From Lysobacterales bacterium (lineage in GTDB: Bacteria; Pseudomonadota; Gammaproteobacteria; Xanthomonadales; Rhodanobacteraceae): DNA of 64,000 nt. Shown here one piece after another: positions 8,575 to 18,701 of this stretch. The position numbers and the translations under genes are program-made. The stretch spans positions 19,258-83,257 of the forward strand of contig QUBV01000007.1 in the NCBI GenBank assembly GCA_014338185.1. Reading direction: 5' to 3'. Below the pieces are notes generated by a model. The model made no database searches. It was not told where the DNA came from and saw only the letters and a program-made list of their open reading frames with translations. Position 1 is the stretch's first letter. Every line of letters starts with the position of its first letter.

Positions 8575-9112
8575 GGCATGTACTCCTTGCAAGACGTGTA
8601 GGGTTGCGGGTTCGACACCGTGGGAACGGTGTTCGACGGGTCTGTCGCACAGGGAGGCCGGGAGGTTCAAAGTTTTTTGGCCTGCTCGTTCCAGGGGCAG
8701 CGGGAGTCGGCGCATCGCCGCAACTCGGTGCTCGCCCCGGACCGGGCCGCCCCAAGGTGCACGTCCGTGTGCGGGCGTTGGTCCCTGATGGATCGAGGGC
8801 GGCGTGCAGGGGCATGCCGGTGGGCACGACAAGCGCATCGCTGGTCGCGATTCTGCGCATCGATGGTGCGCGCCACATCCACAAATTTGTGGAGGCACAT
8901 GGCGCGTGCATGGGGCGGCCGTGTGCGCTGGCGCCTCGTGCGCTCGGCGATGCGCGGCCGGCGGCGCAGGGCATCGCCTGCGCAGTTCGTGCGCGACGCG
9001 ATGGCCGCAGCGTGTGGCCGGTGCGGGCGCGTGCTTGCGCCCGCGTATCAGGCGTGTCCGGCGTGCGCGCGGCCCGTCGTGGTTGGGTCCCGGGCCTGCC
9101 CGTCGGCAGCGC
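8575..9112. other. Intergenic region between the fibre-like gene and GST
   Basis: This 538-bp stretch holds the ribosome-binding site of the fibre-like gene (near 8583-8590), a 16-bp palindrome at 8878-8893 and most of a possible zinc-ribbon small gene on the plus strand from 8899. No tRNA or terminator was recognised. The promoter of the nine-gene minus-strand cluster should lie here, but no convincing -35/-10 pair stands out. Confidence 0.5.
8878..8893. promoter_or_regulatory. 16-bp perfect palindrome TCCACAAATTTGTGGA
   Basis: Perfect dyad with an AT-rich centre in GC-rich DNA. The same 16 bp recurs inside a longer palindrome at 38091-38122. Here it lies about 300 bp upstream of the fibre-like gene (minus) and immediately before the possible zinc-ribbon gene (plus). 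It looks like an operator for a dimeric regulator; the regulator is not identified. Confidence 0.5.
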
Positions 9113-9147
9113 TCACTGCCATTCGGTCAGGCCTTCGGCCGCATTGA
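8899..9147 (+). CDS. Possible small zinc-ribbon protein
   Basis: 82 residues from ATG 8899, with GGAGG only 3 nt upstream (short spacing). The first 38 residues are Arg-rich; residues 39-60 then give a clean zinc-ribbon pattern, CGRCGRVLAP followed by CPACARP (CxxC-x10-CxxC). About four fifths of codons end in G or C. It overlaps the end of the convergent GST gene by 35 bp. The Arg-rich half could be a shadow artefact, so the call rests on the paired CxxC motifs and their spacing. A shorter form from an internal ATG is possible. Confidence 0.4.
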   Translation: MARAWGGRVRWRLVRSAMRGRRRRASPAQFVRDAMAAACGRCGRVLAPAYQACPACARPVVVGSRACPSAALTAIRSGLRPH

Positions 9148-9742
9148 CGCGCGGCCACGACGCGCGTGCCTTGAGGCGGGTCGCCAGTGCGGCGAGCGCG
9201 GGCCAGCTCGTGGCCGGGCGTGGCATGTTGCGCGACCAGCGCATGAGCATGAGCACGTACAGGTCCACGAGGCTGAATTCGGCGCCGAGCATGTACGGCC
9301 CCGGCGTGGCCAGCTGGGCATCGATGCGGGCCCAGCATTTTTCGATGCCGATGCCTGCGGCCTGCTTGATCTGGTCGGCGGCCGCGGGCAGGTGGTCGGC
9401 CGGGAAGAACCACTGCCGGAACAGCGGCTGCAGCGTGTTGGCCAGGTACAGCATCCACTGCAGGTAGTCGGCCCGCGCGGGACTCGTGGCCGCCGGCGCG
9501 AGGCCTGCTTCGGGATGGCGCTCGGCCAGCAGCATCGCTAGCGCGGCAGCCTCGGTGTGGGGTCGGCCATCGACCACGAGCGTGGGCAGCACGCCTTGCG
9601 GATTGATCGCCAGGTACGCGGCACTGCGGTTCTCGCCCTTGCTGATGTCCACGCATTTGAGCTCGTAGGGCACGCCGATTTCCAGCAGTGCCAGATGCAC
9701 GACGAGATTGGCTGAACCGGGCGAGTAGTAGAGCGTGTACAT
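9113..9742 (-). CDS. Glutathione S-transferase family protein
   Basis: 209 residues, full length. The N-terminal thioredoxin-like domain starts MYTLYYSPGSANL and includes the cis-Pro segment GVLPTLVVDG and the glutathione-contact TEAAALAMLLAERHP; the helical C-terminal domain follows from about 85 with the N-capping region FSLVDLYVLML. The Ser in SPGSAN is the likely catalytic residue, as in beta/zeta-like bacterial GSTs. Substrate cannot be told. It stands alone, running toward the 8575-9112 intergenic region. Confidence 0.92.
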   Translation of the reverse strand: MYTLYYSPGSANLVVHLALLEIGVPYELKCVDISKGENRSAAYLAINPQGVLPTLVVDGRPHTEAAALAMLLAERHPEAGLAPAATSPARADYLQWMLYLANTLQPLFRQWFFPADHLPAAADQIKQAAGIGIEKCWARIDAQLATPGPYMLGAEFSLVDLYVLMLMRWSRNMPRPATSWPALAALATRLKARASWPRVNAAEGLTEWQ

Positions 9743-9859
9743 GGGAATCCTCGGACGGGAAGGGCGTGGCCATGCCGTCGCGTTGGCCGCCAGCCATGCA
9801 TCGTGCCATGCCGGCGCGCGTGGGGCAGCACGCCACGGGTGATGTGGATATGCCCCGGC

Positions 9860-10366
9860 TCACCCGGCTGCGGGCAGTTCCTCGTCGCGCAGACTCACGT
9901 ACACGAGCACGCCCAGCATCAGCATGAAGCAGCGGAATGCGGCTTCCAGGCCGTTCCACTGCGTCGACATCCACATGCCGAACCATTCGCCACCGATCGA
10001 CATGAAGCCGACCTGCCATACGAGGAAGCCGAGCGTGAGGCCGGCGATCGCGGGCGACTTGGCGCGCTGGAAGGCGACCGCCGATGCGCGGCGCTGGCGC
10101 CACAGGCGCAGCGCGCCGAACCCGCACAGCAGCGCGGTGGCGAGTTCGCCGGCGATGATGAGCGCGTAGGCCAGGTGCTGCAGCATGGGGTGGCTGATCG
10201 CGCGCCAGGAGATGGTGGTGTCGGGAAACACCGTGTCCATCGCCAGCACATGCTGCACGAAGGCGAGGTTGCTGCCGTAGTCGGTGAGGTTGCCCAATGC
10301 GACCAGGCCGGCGTACAGCGCCACCGCCGCCACGGCCAGCAGCTTGGACAGGCGCACTACCGGCAT
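9860..10366 (-). CDS. DUF2165-family integral membrane protein
   Basis: 168 residues from ATG 10366 (MPVVRLSKLLAVA); a longer in-frame start would overlap the M23 peptidase gene and adds only Arg-rich sequence. Four membrane helices are visible (about 5-22, 60-82, 100-122, 135-155), with the conserved-looking segments NLTDYGSN, ISWRAI and GGEWFGMWMSTQWNG. These match the predicted small integral membrane proteins of DUF2165. No function is known for the family. It ends about 120 bp upstream of the GST gene on the same strand. Confidence 0.75.
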   Translation of the reverse strand: MPVVRLSKLLAVAAVALYAGLVALGNLTDYGSNLAFVQHVLAMDTVFPDTTISWRAISHPMLQHLAYALIIAGELATALLCGFGALRLWRQRRASAVAFQRAKSPAIAGLTLGFLVWQVGFMSIGGEWFGMWMSTQWNGLEAAFRCFMLMLGVLVYVSLRDEELPAAG

Positions 10367-10406
10367 CGGCGGCTGCCTGCGGCCGTGGCGGCGGAGCGGC
10401 ACCGGT

Positions 10407-11654
10407 TCATTGCGCCGGATACCGGATCGGGAACGCCCACGCCCCGACCGCGTCGGGGTCGGCATCGGCGTCGAGCACCGCGTAGCTCGGCGGCATCAGC
10501 GCGAACCGGGGCGAGGGCGCATGCAGACCGAGGTCGTCGAACAGGCCGTTGCGCTCGTTGAGGCCGCCGGCCAGGCCGGTGGCCTGGTAACGCTCGAACA
10601 CGTAGGGCACGCCTTCCGACAGCAGCGGGTCGTTGGCATCGGACACGTGGAAGTGCAGGTGGGCCTCGCTGGAGTTGCCGCTGTTGCCGAGCAGGGCGAT
10701 GACCTGCCCGCGCCGTACGCGTTCGCCCACCCGCACGCGCAGGCTGCCCGGCTGCAGGTGGGCATAGAACGCGTAGTGGCCGCCGCCGATGTCCTGCATG
10801 ATGTAGTTGCCTGCCGCCATCTCCATGGTCGCGTTGGGCGGGTTGTGCGGTGGCGTGCCTTCGGCCATGCCGTCGCGGATGCGCGAGATCGTGCCGTCGG
10901 CCACCGCGAGGATCGGCTCGCCCCAGGCGAGGTAGCTCGCGTTGCGGTCGAGCGGTCCGATCGCGCGATGGGCGTCGGCATCGACCTTGACCCAGTCGAT
11001 CGCATAGCGCTCGGGCACGTGGTAGCGACCGACGATCGGGTCGCCACCGCCATCGCGGAGCGGGATCAGCGTGCGCCGGTGCACGCCGAAGTCGTTGGGC
11101 GAGTCGCCCGCGACCCAGCCGTGGCCGGCGAACGGCAGGCCCACCACGACCGGCGCTGCGCGTGACACCGGCGTGTCGCTGCCGGCCGTGCTGCGGGTGG
11201 TGGCGGCCGCGTTGCAGTCGGTGCTGTCGACTTCGTGCCGCAGCGCGTCGGGCAGCGGCAGGTTGTTGTCGAGCACGAGGAAAAAGTACACCACCGCGCC
11301 GCCGCCTGCGGGCACGTCGACCGGGTGCAGTGCGCTGGCACCGGGCGCGGGATTGGGCAGCGGAGTCATCCGCGCGTCGTAGACCAGCGCATTGGGCGCG
11401 ATCGCATCGCCCTGGTAACGACGCAGCGGTTGCGCGTCGCTGCTTGCGCGCACATCGACGATGCGCGCGCAGCCGCCGCCGAAGTTGCGCACGTCGAGTT
11501 CGTACACGAGCGCGCGTCCGGCCGGCGTCGGCAGCACCTCGAGCTCGTGGTGCACCTTGACCGTGAGCGCCGCGGCATGGGCGGCGCCGGCCAGGCCAAG
11601 GCCGAGCAGGTGGCAGCACAGGGCGTGCGGGATGCGACGTGGTGCAAGCGACAT
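10407..11654 (-). CDS. Secreted M23 (LytM-type) metallopeptidase
   Basis: 415 residues from ATG 11654 with a signal peptide (GLAGAAHA, cut near 27). About 200 residues of beta-rich N-terminal sequence precede an M23 domain at about 240-380: IVGRYHVPERYAIDW, GGGHYAFYAHLQPGSLRVRVG, GQVIALLGNSGNSSEAHLHFHVSD. The HLHFH motif supplies zinc and catalytic histidines; the family usually cuts peptidoglycan cross-links or acts as an EnvC-like activator. The first canonical HxxxD ligand set is not clearly present, so activity is not certain. Monocistronic, opposite to hppA. Confidence 0.82.
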   Translation of the reverse strand: MSLAPRRIPHALCCHLLGLGLAGAAHAAALTVKVHHELEVLPTPAGRALVYELDVRNFGGGCARIVDVRASSDAQPLRRYQGDAIAPNALVYDARMTPLPNPAPGASALHPVDVPAGGGAVVYFFLVLDNNLPLPDALRHEVDSTDCNAAATTRSTAGSDTPVSRAAPVVVGLPFAGHGWVAGDSPNDFGVHRRTLIPLRDGGGDPIVGRYHVPERYAIDWVKVDADAHRAIGPLDRNASYLAWGEPILAVADGTISRIRDGMAEGTPPHNPPNATMEMAAGNYIMQDIGGGHYAFYAHLQPGSLRVRVGERVRRGQVIALLGNSGNSSEAHLHFHVSDANDPLLSEGVPYVFERYQATGLAGGLNERNGLFDDLGLHAPSPRFALMPPSYAVLDADADPDAVGAWAFPIRYPAQ

Positions 11655-11780
11655 CGGTGCAACTCCGGGGTGGGCCCGCGGGGGAAACGCGCAGAATCGC
11701 GCCATGCCGGATCATGCGCGGTGCCGCGGGCCCGGGGCAAGCGCACGGCCGATTGCGCTGCAGCGCCCGGCGCCGACCGT

Positions 11781-11786
11781 TATAAT
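11781..11786 (+). promoter_or_regulatory. Probable -10 box of hppA
   Basis: TATAAT, 60 bp upstream of the hppA start. A matching -35 is weak, as is usual here. A very similar TATAATCG context precedes the aldolase gene at 48951. Confidence 0.5.
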
Positions 11787-11845
11787 CGTCCCGTTTTGCC
11801 CTGTATTCCCGCCGTTCCACCCACCTTGCCTCCAAGGGGACATCG

Positions 11846-13897
<2,052 letters not shown>

Positions 13898-13920
13898 TCG
13901 GCACTGCCAGGCGTACACGT

Positions 13921-13947
13921 CGACGGCGGCCCGCAAGGCCGCCGTCG
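13921..13947. terminator. Strong hairpin between hppA and the convergent glycosidase-like gene
   Basis: CGACGGCGGCC / GGCCGCCGTCG form a perfect 11-bp GC-rich stem with a 5-nt loop. Because the two genes converge, it can act for both strands. No long T-run follows. Confidence 0.65.
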
Positions 13948-14014
13948 TCGTATGCGGGCCAGCGCGGCATCCGCGCGGGCGCGGACATGGCGACCGCCGC
14001 GCCGCATGCCGGCC

Positions 14015-15718
14015 TCAGTCGCAGCCGGACCACCAGCACGGATTGGCGGTGATGAACTGCTGCAGCGCCTGCTGCTTGGGCGTGTTGGTCTGGTCGAGAT
14101 ATTCGACCGCGCCCCAGTTGCCCCACTTGTCGTACGTGCCCGAGGCGGTGAAGTGCATGAACAGTTCGCCGCCGTGGTCGCGCCATGCGTTCAGGTGGCT
14201 GGTGTAGGCGGCGCCCATGCGCGCGTCGCGGTTGGCGTTGGTCAACAGCGTGGTGAGCGCCACGTTGTTCTCCGCGCCGCCATAGCCGACCAGGTGCTGG
14301 CCGCCTTCGTAGCTGATCAGGCGCAGGTTGCGCTGCACGGCCGTGGCGTGGTGCGCATCGATCCAGCCGCTGGCGAGCGCGAGCGCGCCAGCGCCGGGTC
14401 CGCCGGGCAGTTGGCCGCCCACGTTGAACTCGTCGAACAGCGTGTCCAGTGTCCATGACGCGACCGTGGCCTGGGTGCCGGGGTCGCCGATGTAGCCGCC
14501 GATGTAGGGCGCGATCGCGACCGCATCCAGACCATGCGCGCTGCACGGCGCGCCGGCGCTCCACTGCGGACAGTCGGCCGCCTGCTGCTGGGTCCAGGCA
14601 TTGGCGGCCTGGGCGCCGAGCACGCAGGTGATGCGCGTGGCGTCGCTGCCCCAGGCGGTCTTCCACAGCTCGCACATGCGCGCGCTGCGCTGGCCGTACC
14701 AGCTCAGCTGCAGTTCGAAGTCGGATGCGACGTTGCCCCAGGCGGCGATGCCCATGGCGCGCGCATAGTCGGCCTGCGAGAACTGGCCGTTCCACACCTC
14801 GTTGGAGTATTCGATGTAGACGCGCCGGTTGCGTTGCAGCAGCGCGTGCACGCGCTGCGCGAACTGCACCATGTAGTCGTCGCTGGCCCGGTGCGGCATG
14901 TTGAACCACGGGTCGGCGTCGAGGCGATTGGCCAGTTCGACCATCAGCTCCAGTGGCACGCCGCCGCCGCTGGTCCAGCGCACGTGGTCGGGCCGAGGCC
15001 GGTCGGCGAATTCCTGCTGCTGCGAATCGTTGGTGTTCATCCAGTCCATGAAGCGCAGCGCCTTGTTGCGGCGGACCAGCGCGAGGAAATCGGGATGGAA
15101 CAGCTGCGAGGGGCCGCTGTGCTCGTCGTAGCCGGGCATCCACACGTGGACCGCGCGCGGCGGGTTGGCCGCGTCGATCGCGTCGAAGCGCATCATCCAG
15201 CCGCCCTGGCCCGCGTCGACGTCGACCACGTCGCGGCCGGGTTGCGACAGTGCGAGGTTCTTCTGCGCGGCAAAGTGGTAGCTGATCGTCGCGCTGCCGT
15301 CGTAGGTGACCACGTAGCGACCGCCCGGATAGTGCCCGGCCAGGTCGCCGAAGAAGAACAGCGTGGACACCGCGTTGTAGCTGGCCGCGCCACAACCGGG
15401 ATTGCCCGCCACCGGTGCGAGCGAGCGCAGGTAGCCGTTCTCGTCGAGGTCGAGGCAGCCTTCCTCGCCGGTATCCCACACGCCGCCCGTGGTGTCCTGG
15501 GTGATCCACTCGCGCGACTGCTTCATCACGTCGACGAAGTTGTAGCTGCTCGACCAGTCGGTCACGCCGTCGAGGTTGCTGCCCAGCGGCGAGCGATGAT
15601 TGGCGGGGAAGTCGAAGCCGTCGTGGAACACGGTGTCGAAGCCGAGCACCGGACCGGCCGGCGCGATGAGCGCGCTGCCGAGGAAGGCAAGGCGAAGCCA
15701 CAGGGGCGGTGTGTGCAT
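14015..15718 (-). CDS. Secreted glycoside-hydrolase-like (cellulose-binding family) protein
   Basis: 567 residues from ATG 15718; longer in-frame sequence upstream is Arg-rich non-coding. The signal peptide ends near GPVLG (about 26). The body has the look of a clan-A-type TIM barrel: WMNTNDSQQQEF, DPWFNMPHRASDDYMVQFA, a presumed acid/base Glu in YIEYSNEVWNGQFSQADYA, and a second candidate Glu in LISYEGGQHLVGYGG. YSNEVWNG is typical of proteins annotated as cellulose-binding in planctomycetes and proteobacteria. Several Cys pairs (NPGCG, GCLDLD, CPQWS, CSAH, CWWSGC) fit a secreted protein. Substrate unknown; polysaccharide cleavage is inferred. Confidence 0.72.
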   Translation of the reverse strand: MHTPPLWLRLAFLGSALIAPAGPVLGFDTVFHDGFDFPANHRSPLGSNLDGVTDWSSSYNFVDVMKQSREWITQDTTGGVWDTGEEGCLDLDENGYLRSLAPVAGNPGCGAASYNAVSTLFFFGDLAGHYPGGRYVVTYDGSATISYHFAAQKNLALSQPGRDVVDVDAGQGGWMMRFDAIDAANPPRAVHVWMPGYDEHSGPSQLFHPDFLALVRRNKALRFMDWMNTNDSQQQEFADRPRPDHVRWTSGGGVPLELMVELANRLDADPWFNMPHRASDDYMVQFAQRVHALLQRNRRVYIEYSNEVWNGQFSQADYARAMGIAAWGNVASDFELQLSWYGQRSARMCELWKTAWGSDATRITCVLGAQAANAWTQQQAADCPQWSAGAPCSAHGLDAVAIAPYIGGYIGDPGTQATVASWTLDTLFDEFNVGGQLPGGPGAGALALASGWIDAHHATAVQRNLRLISYEGGQHLVGYGGAENNVALTTLLTNANRDARMGAAYTSHLNAWRDHGGELFMHFTASGTYDKWGNWGAVEYLDQTNTPKQQALQQFITANPCWWSGCD

Positions 15719-15937
15719 GGTCCTGCTCCACAAGATCTGGAAGGGGCCGGGCGACCGCGTCGGCTGGGTGCATTGTCGCGCGATGAAAACAGAGTGTCGC
15801 GGGTGGCGCGAGCGCTGTCCGCGCGCCGGCCGCGCCAGCGGATGCACATCGTTCGCATTTGCCATTGACCGGGTCCTGCGGGGCGGCACGCACCCTCGCG
15901 AGGATTGCTGCGCATGCGTCGATGTCGCGCGGCTGAT

Positions 15938-15954
15938 TGCGGCAAATTGCCGCA
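15938..15954. promoter_or_regulatory. Inverted repeat TGCGGCAA-A-TTGCCGCA
   Basis: Two perfect 8-nt arms around a single A, lying about 220 bp downstream-outward of the glycosidase-like start and 310 bp before the respiratory operon. An operator for either divergent unit is possible; no family is recognised. Confidence 0.4.
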
Positions 15955-16085
15955 TCGTCGTGCTGCGTTGCACGAGGCTCGGGGTGCACCGTCCGCGAGC
16001 TGTCACAGCGCACAAACGCGCGGGCGTGACACGTCCTTGGCGACTTGCGCCGGATGTGCGCACCACGGTCCTGGCCGGCGCCTGC

Positions 16086-16099
16086 TTGACCCAAATCAA
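16086..16099 (+). promoter_or_regulatory. FNR/ANR/DNR-type box upstream of the NOR-like operon
   Basis: TTGAC-CCAA-ATCAA differs from the FNR/ANR consensus TTGAT-N4-ATCAA at one base. It is centred about 160 bp before the first ATG of the operon, leaving room for a leader. FNR/ANR activates genes at low oxygen and DNR responds to nitric oxide, which would fit a nitric oxide reductase operon. No clear -10 sits at the ideal distance. Confidence 0.6.
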
Positions 16100-16251
16100 G
16101 ACCGCGCGAGAGCGCGCCGCAAACGCACGCGCAGCAAGGCCGCGCGCGGCTTTTATTGGGTTTTGGAATCTGTTAGCGTCCCGTTCATCTGGACTTTGCA
16201 ACAGCGCCATGGTGCGGCCACCGTGGCGTGCCCATGCGCGCAGGAGGGGAC

Positions 16252-16416
16252 ATGACAACACCGACCGAACACGACGATCCCAATGAAGCCGTGCCGTGGA
16301 TGCAGCAGCTGCTGGACAGCCCGTTCATCCTGCTGACCTTGGGCGTGCTGATCCCGATGCTGGTCTACAACGTGTGGGGTGTCATCGACATCCTGCTCGT
16401 GCCCGTCTCCAAGTAA
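16252..16416 (+). CDS. Small one-helix subunit of the heme-copper complex
   Basis: 54 residues from ATG 16252, behind GGAGGGGAC. An acidic N-terminus (TEHDDPNEAVPWMQQ) is followed by one membrane helix (FILLTLGVLIPMLVYNVWGVI) and a short tail. It lies 19 bp upstream of the CuA subunit gene. Small single-helix subunits are common in heme-copper complexes of the B type. I do not recognise a named family; the position makes it a likely accessory subunit. Confidence 0.65.
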   Translation: MTTPTEHDDPNEAVPWMQQLLDSPFILLTLGVLIPMLVYNVWGVIDILLVPVSK

Positions 16417-16435
16417 GCGCCAGGGGAATCCACAC

Positions 16436-16975
16436 ATGACCGCGATACTGCCTCCTGCCGAGCGACTCTGGTACAAGCACCCCATCGACCGCGTCGAGGG
16501 CACGTGGCTTGCCATTGCCCTGATCTGGTGCCTCATCCTGTTCTTCATGATGGTCGGCTGGCACATCTGGGGCAAACAGAACCTGTCCACCGAGACCTAC
16601 CGCACCACCGCCGAGCAGTACATGGCCAAGGCCCAGGCGGCCACCGAGAAGTACCAGGTGCGTACCGAAACCGACCAGGAAATCCCCGTGGTGGCACCGC
16701 CGCCCGGCGCCGACGTGTACCTGGTGTCACGCATGTGGTCGTTCTGGCCGATCCTCGAACTGGAGAAGGACAAGACCTACCGCCTGCACCTGAGCTCGCT
16801 CGACTACAACCATGGCTTCTCGCTGCAGCCGGCCAACATCAACATCCAGCTCGTGCCGGGGTTTGAGCACGTGGTCACGGTGACGCCGAACCAGTCGGGT
16901 ACCTACGGACTGGTCTGCAACGAATACTGCGGTCTGGGCCATCACATGATGGTCAGCCGCCTGTACGTGAAATAA
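16436..16975 (+). CDS. norS: CuA-containing subunit II, NorS-like
   Basis: 179 residues with one membrane anchor (about 23-45, LAIALIWCLILFFMMVGWHIWG), as in B-family and sNOR subunit II, which lack the second helix of A-type oxidases. The periplasmic cupredoxin domain keeps the full CuA set: His in DYNHGFSL, then CNEYCGLGHHMM (Cys, Cys, His, Met). It receives electrons from cytochrome c and passes them to the catalytic subunit. The order subunit II, subunit I, SenC matches the norS-norY-senC cluster described in ammonia-oxidising bacteria. The symbol is by analogy; a cytochrome c oxidase subunit II label would be the conservative choice. Confidence 0.75.
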   Translation: MTAILPPAERLWYKHPIDRVEGTWLAIALIWCLILFFMMVGWHIWGKQNLSTETYRTTAEQYMAKAQAATEKYQVRTETDQEIPVVAPPPGADVYLVSRMWSFWPILELEKDKTYRLHLSSLDYNHGFSLQPANINIQLVPGFEHVVTVTPNQSGTYGLVCNEYCGLGHHMMVSRLYVK

Positions 16976-16986
16976 GGGGAATCCAC

Positions 16987-18687
16987 ATGGCTACCGTTGC
17001 GACCACCTATCGCACCTGCCCGCGCTCCGGGCTGCAGTTCGAACGCCAGGCCGAGTGGCTGATCAAGGCGCATGCCTTCATGGGCGTGGTCTGGCTGCTC
17101 GTGGGCGGCCTGCTCGCGCTCGGCGTGGTGCTCACGCGCTGGCCGGCCGTGCGCTGGCTCGAGGCACCCACGTTCTACCAGGTGCTCACCGCGCATGGTC
17201 TGGACATGCTGATCTTCTGGATCATCTTCTTCGAGATCGCGGTCCTGCATTTTTGCTCCTCGACGCTGCTGCGCTGTCGCATCGCCACGCCCAAGCTCGC
17301 CTGGCTCGGCTTCGTGCTCATGGTGATCGGCTCGGTCGTCAACAACGTCGCGGTGTACCAGGGCGGCTCCAGCGTGATGATGACAAGCTACGTGCCGATG
17401 ATGGCGGCGCCGAGCTTCTACCTCGGCATCATCCTGTTCGCGGTCGGCGCACTGATCGGTTGCGGCGTGTTCTTCGGCACGCTCGTGGTGGCGCGGCGCG
17501 AGAAGACCTATGAGGGCTCGATCCCGCTCGTCACCTTCGGGGCGATGACCGCGGCCATCATCGCGGTGTTCACGCTGTTGTCGGGCGCGCTCATCATCGT
17601 GCCGGCGTGGCTCATGTCGATGGGCCTGATGAACGTCGATCCGCTGATCTACCGCACCGTGTGGTGGGCGCTGGGCCACTCCTCGCAGCAGATCAACGTC
17701 GCCACCCACGTCTCGGTGTGGTACCTCGTGGCCGCGGTCGTGCTCGGCGCCAAGCCGATGAGCGAGCGCGTGAGCCGCATGGCGTTCCTGCTCTACATCC
17801 TGTTCCTGCAGCTGGCCAGCGCGCACCACCTGCTGGCCGACCCGGGTGTGTCGACCGCGTGGAAGGTGGTCAACACGAGCTACTTCATGTACCTCGCGGT
17901 GCTCGCCTCGATGCTGCATGGCCTGACCGTGCCGGGCGCGATGGAAGTCGCGCAGCGCCAGAAGGGCTACACCAAGGGCCTGTTCGAATGGCTGCGCAAG
18001 GCGCCATGGGGCAACCCGGTGTTCTCGGGCGTGTTCATCTCGATCATCGGCTTCGGCTTCCTCGGCGGCATCACCGGCGTGATGATGGGCACCGAGCAGC
18101 TCAACCTCATCATCCACAACACCATCTACGTGCCCGGGCATTTCCATGCCACCGTGGTGATCGGCACCACGCTCACGTTCATGGCGCTGACGTACTACCT
18201 GATCCCGGTGCTGTTCAAGCGCGAACTCATCGCGCCCAAGCTCGCGCAGTGGCAGCCGTACCTGTTCGGTCTGTCGATGTACTTCTTCTGCCTCGTGATG
18301 ATGGGCGCGGGTACGCTCGGCGTGTCACGCCGCCACTGGGACATGGCGTTCCAGGGTGCGGCGCTCGCCTACGAGTGGCCGGGTGCGGCCTACCTCATGA
18401 TGGGCCTGGTCGGCATCGGTGGCGTCGCCGCGATCGTCGGCGGCGCGGCCTTCATCTACATCACGGTGGGCTCGCTGTTGTGGGGCAAGAAGCTCGACGG
18501 CGGCGCGACCAGCGCGCAGTTCACGCCGGTCAAGCGCGCGGTGCCCGCGGTGGTCGCGGAAGGCTACGGTTCGTCGGGCTTCGCCGCGCCCGGCACGTTC
18601 GTGCTGGCGATGGTGTTCCTGGTCTCCTTCGTCCTGTACTACTTCATCAACTGGAAGTACCTGTCGACGTTGTGGGGCATGAGCTGA
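16987..18687 (+). CDS. norY: Heme-copper subunit I with Tyr replaced, NorY/sNOR-like
   Basis: 566 residues, about 13-14 membrane helices. All six metal-ligand histidines are present: His70 (low-spin heme), His231 plus the His280-His281 pair (CuB), His385 and His387 (hemes). The oxygen-reductase motif GHPEVY/GHPVVY is instead GHSSQQ, so position 235 is Gln where the cross-linked Tyr should be. Without that Tyr an oxygen reductase is not expected; loss of it is the hallmark of the nitric oxide reductase branches of the superfamily (eNOR, sNOR, gNOR, nNOR). With the CuA subunit before it and a SenC gene after it, sNOR is the best fit. NO reduction is inferred, not shown. Confidence 0.75.
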   Translation: MATVATTYRTCPRSGLQFERQAEWLIKAHAFMGVVWLLVGGLLALGVVLTRWPAVRWLEAPTFYQVLTAHGLDMLIFWIIFFEIAVLHFCSSTLLRCRIATPKLAWLGFVLMVIGSVVNNVAVYQGGSSVMMTSYVPMMAAPSFYLGIILFAVGALIGCGVFFGTLVVARREKTYEGSIPLVTFGAMTAAIIAVFTLLSGALIIVPAWLMSMGLMNVDPLIYRTVWWALGHSSQQINVATHVSVWYLVAAVVLGAKPMSERVSRMAFLLYILFLQLASAHHLLADPGVSTAWKVVNTSYFMYLAVLASMLHGLTVPGAMEVAQRQKGYTKGLFEWLRKAPWGNPVFSGVFISIIGFGFLGGITGVMMGTEQLNLIIHNTIYVPGHFHATVVIGTTLTFMALTYYLIPVLFKRELIAPKLAQWQPYLFGLSMYFFCLVMMGAGTLGVSRRHWDMAFQGAALAYEWPGAAYLMMGLVGIGGVAAIVGGAAFIYITVGSLLWGKKLDGGATSAQFTPVKRAVPAVVAEGYGSSGFAAPGTFVLAMVFLVSFVLYYFINWKYLSTLWGMS

Positions 18688-18701
18688 GCCAGTGGATCGA
18701 C

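Larger units (their letters stand above)
15719..16251. other. Intergenic region upstream of the NOR-like operon
   Basis: This 533-bp stretch between divergent genes holds a 17-nt inverted repeat at 15938-15954 and an FNR/ANR-type box at 16086-16099. The sequence from 16150 to 16185 is locally AT-rich. No gene was recognised. Confidence 0.6.

Noticed and set aside
8667..8900. Minus-strand frame upstream of the fibre-like gene
   Set aside because: 77 codons crossing the palindrome, without signal, motif or ribosome-binding site.
15938..15954. A second FNR-type site
   Set aside because: The TTGCCGCA arms do not match TTGAT-N4-ATCAA; kept only as an unassigned inverted repeat.
16436..18687. Annotation as an aa3-type or ba3-type cytochrome c oxidase
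   Set aside because: The oxygen-reductase Tyr is replaced by Gln, and the senC and NOR-like context argues for nitric oxide reduction. A cytochrome oxidase label is only a fallback.
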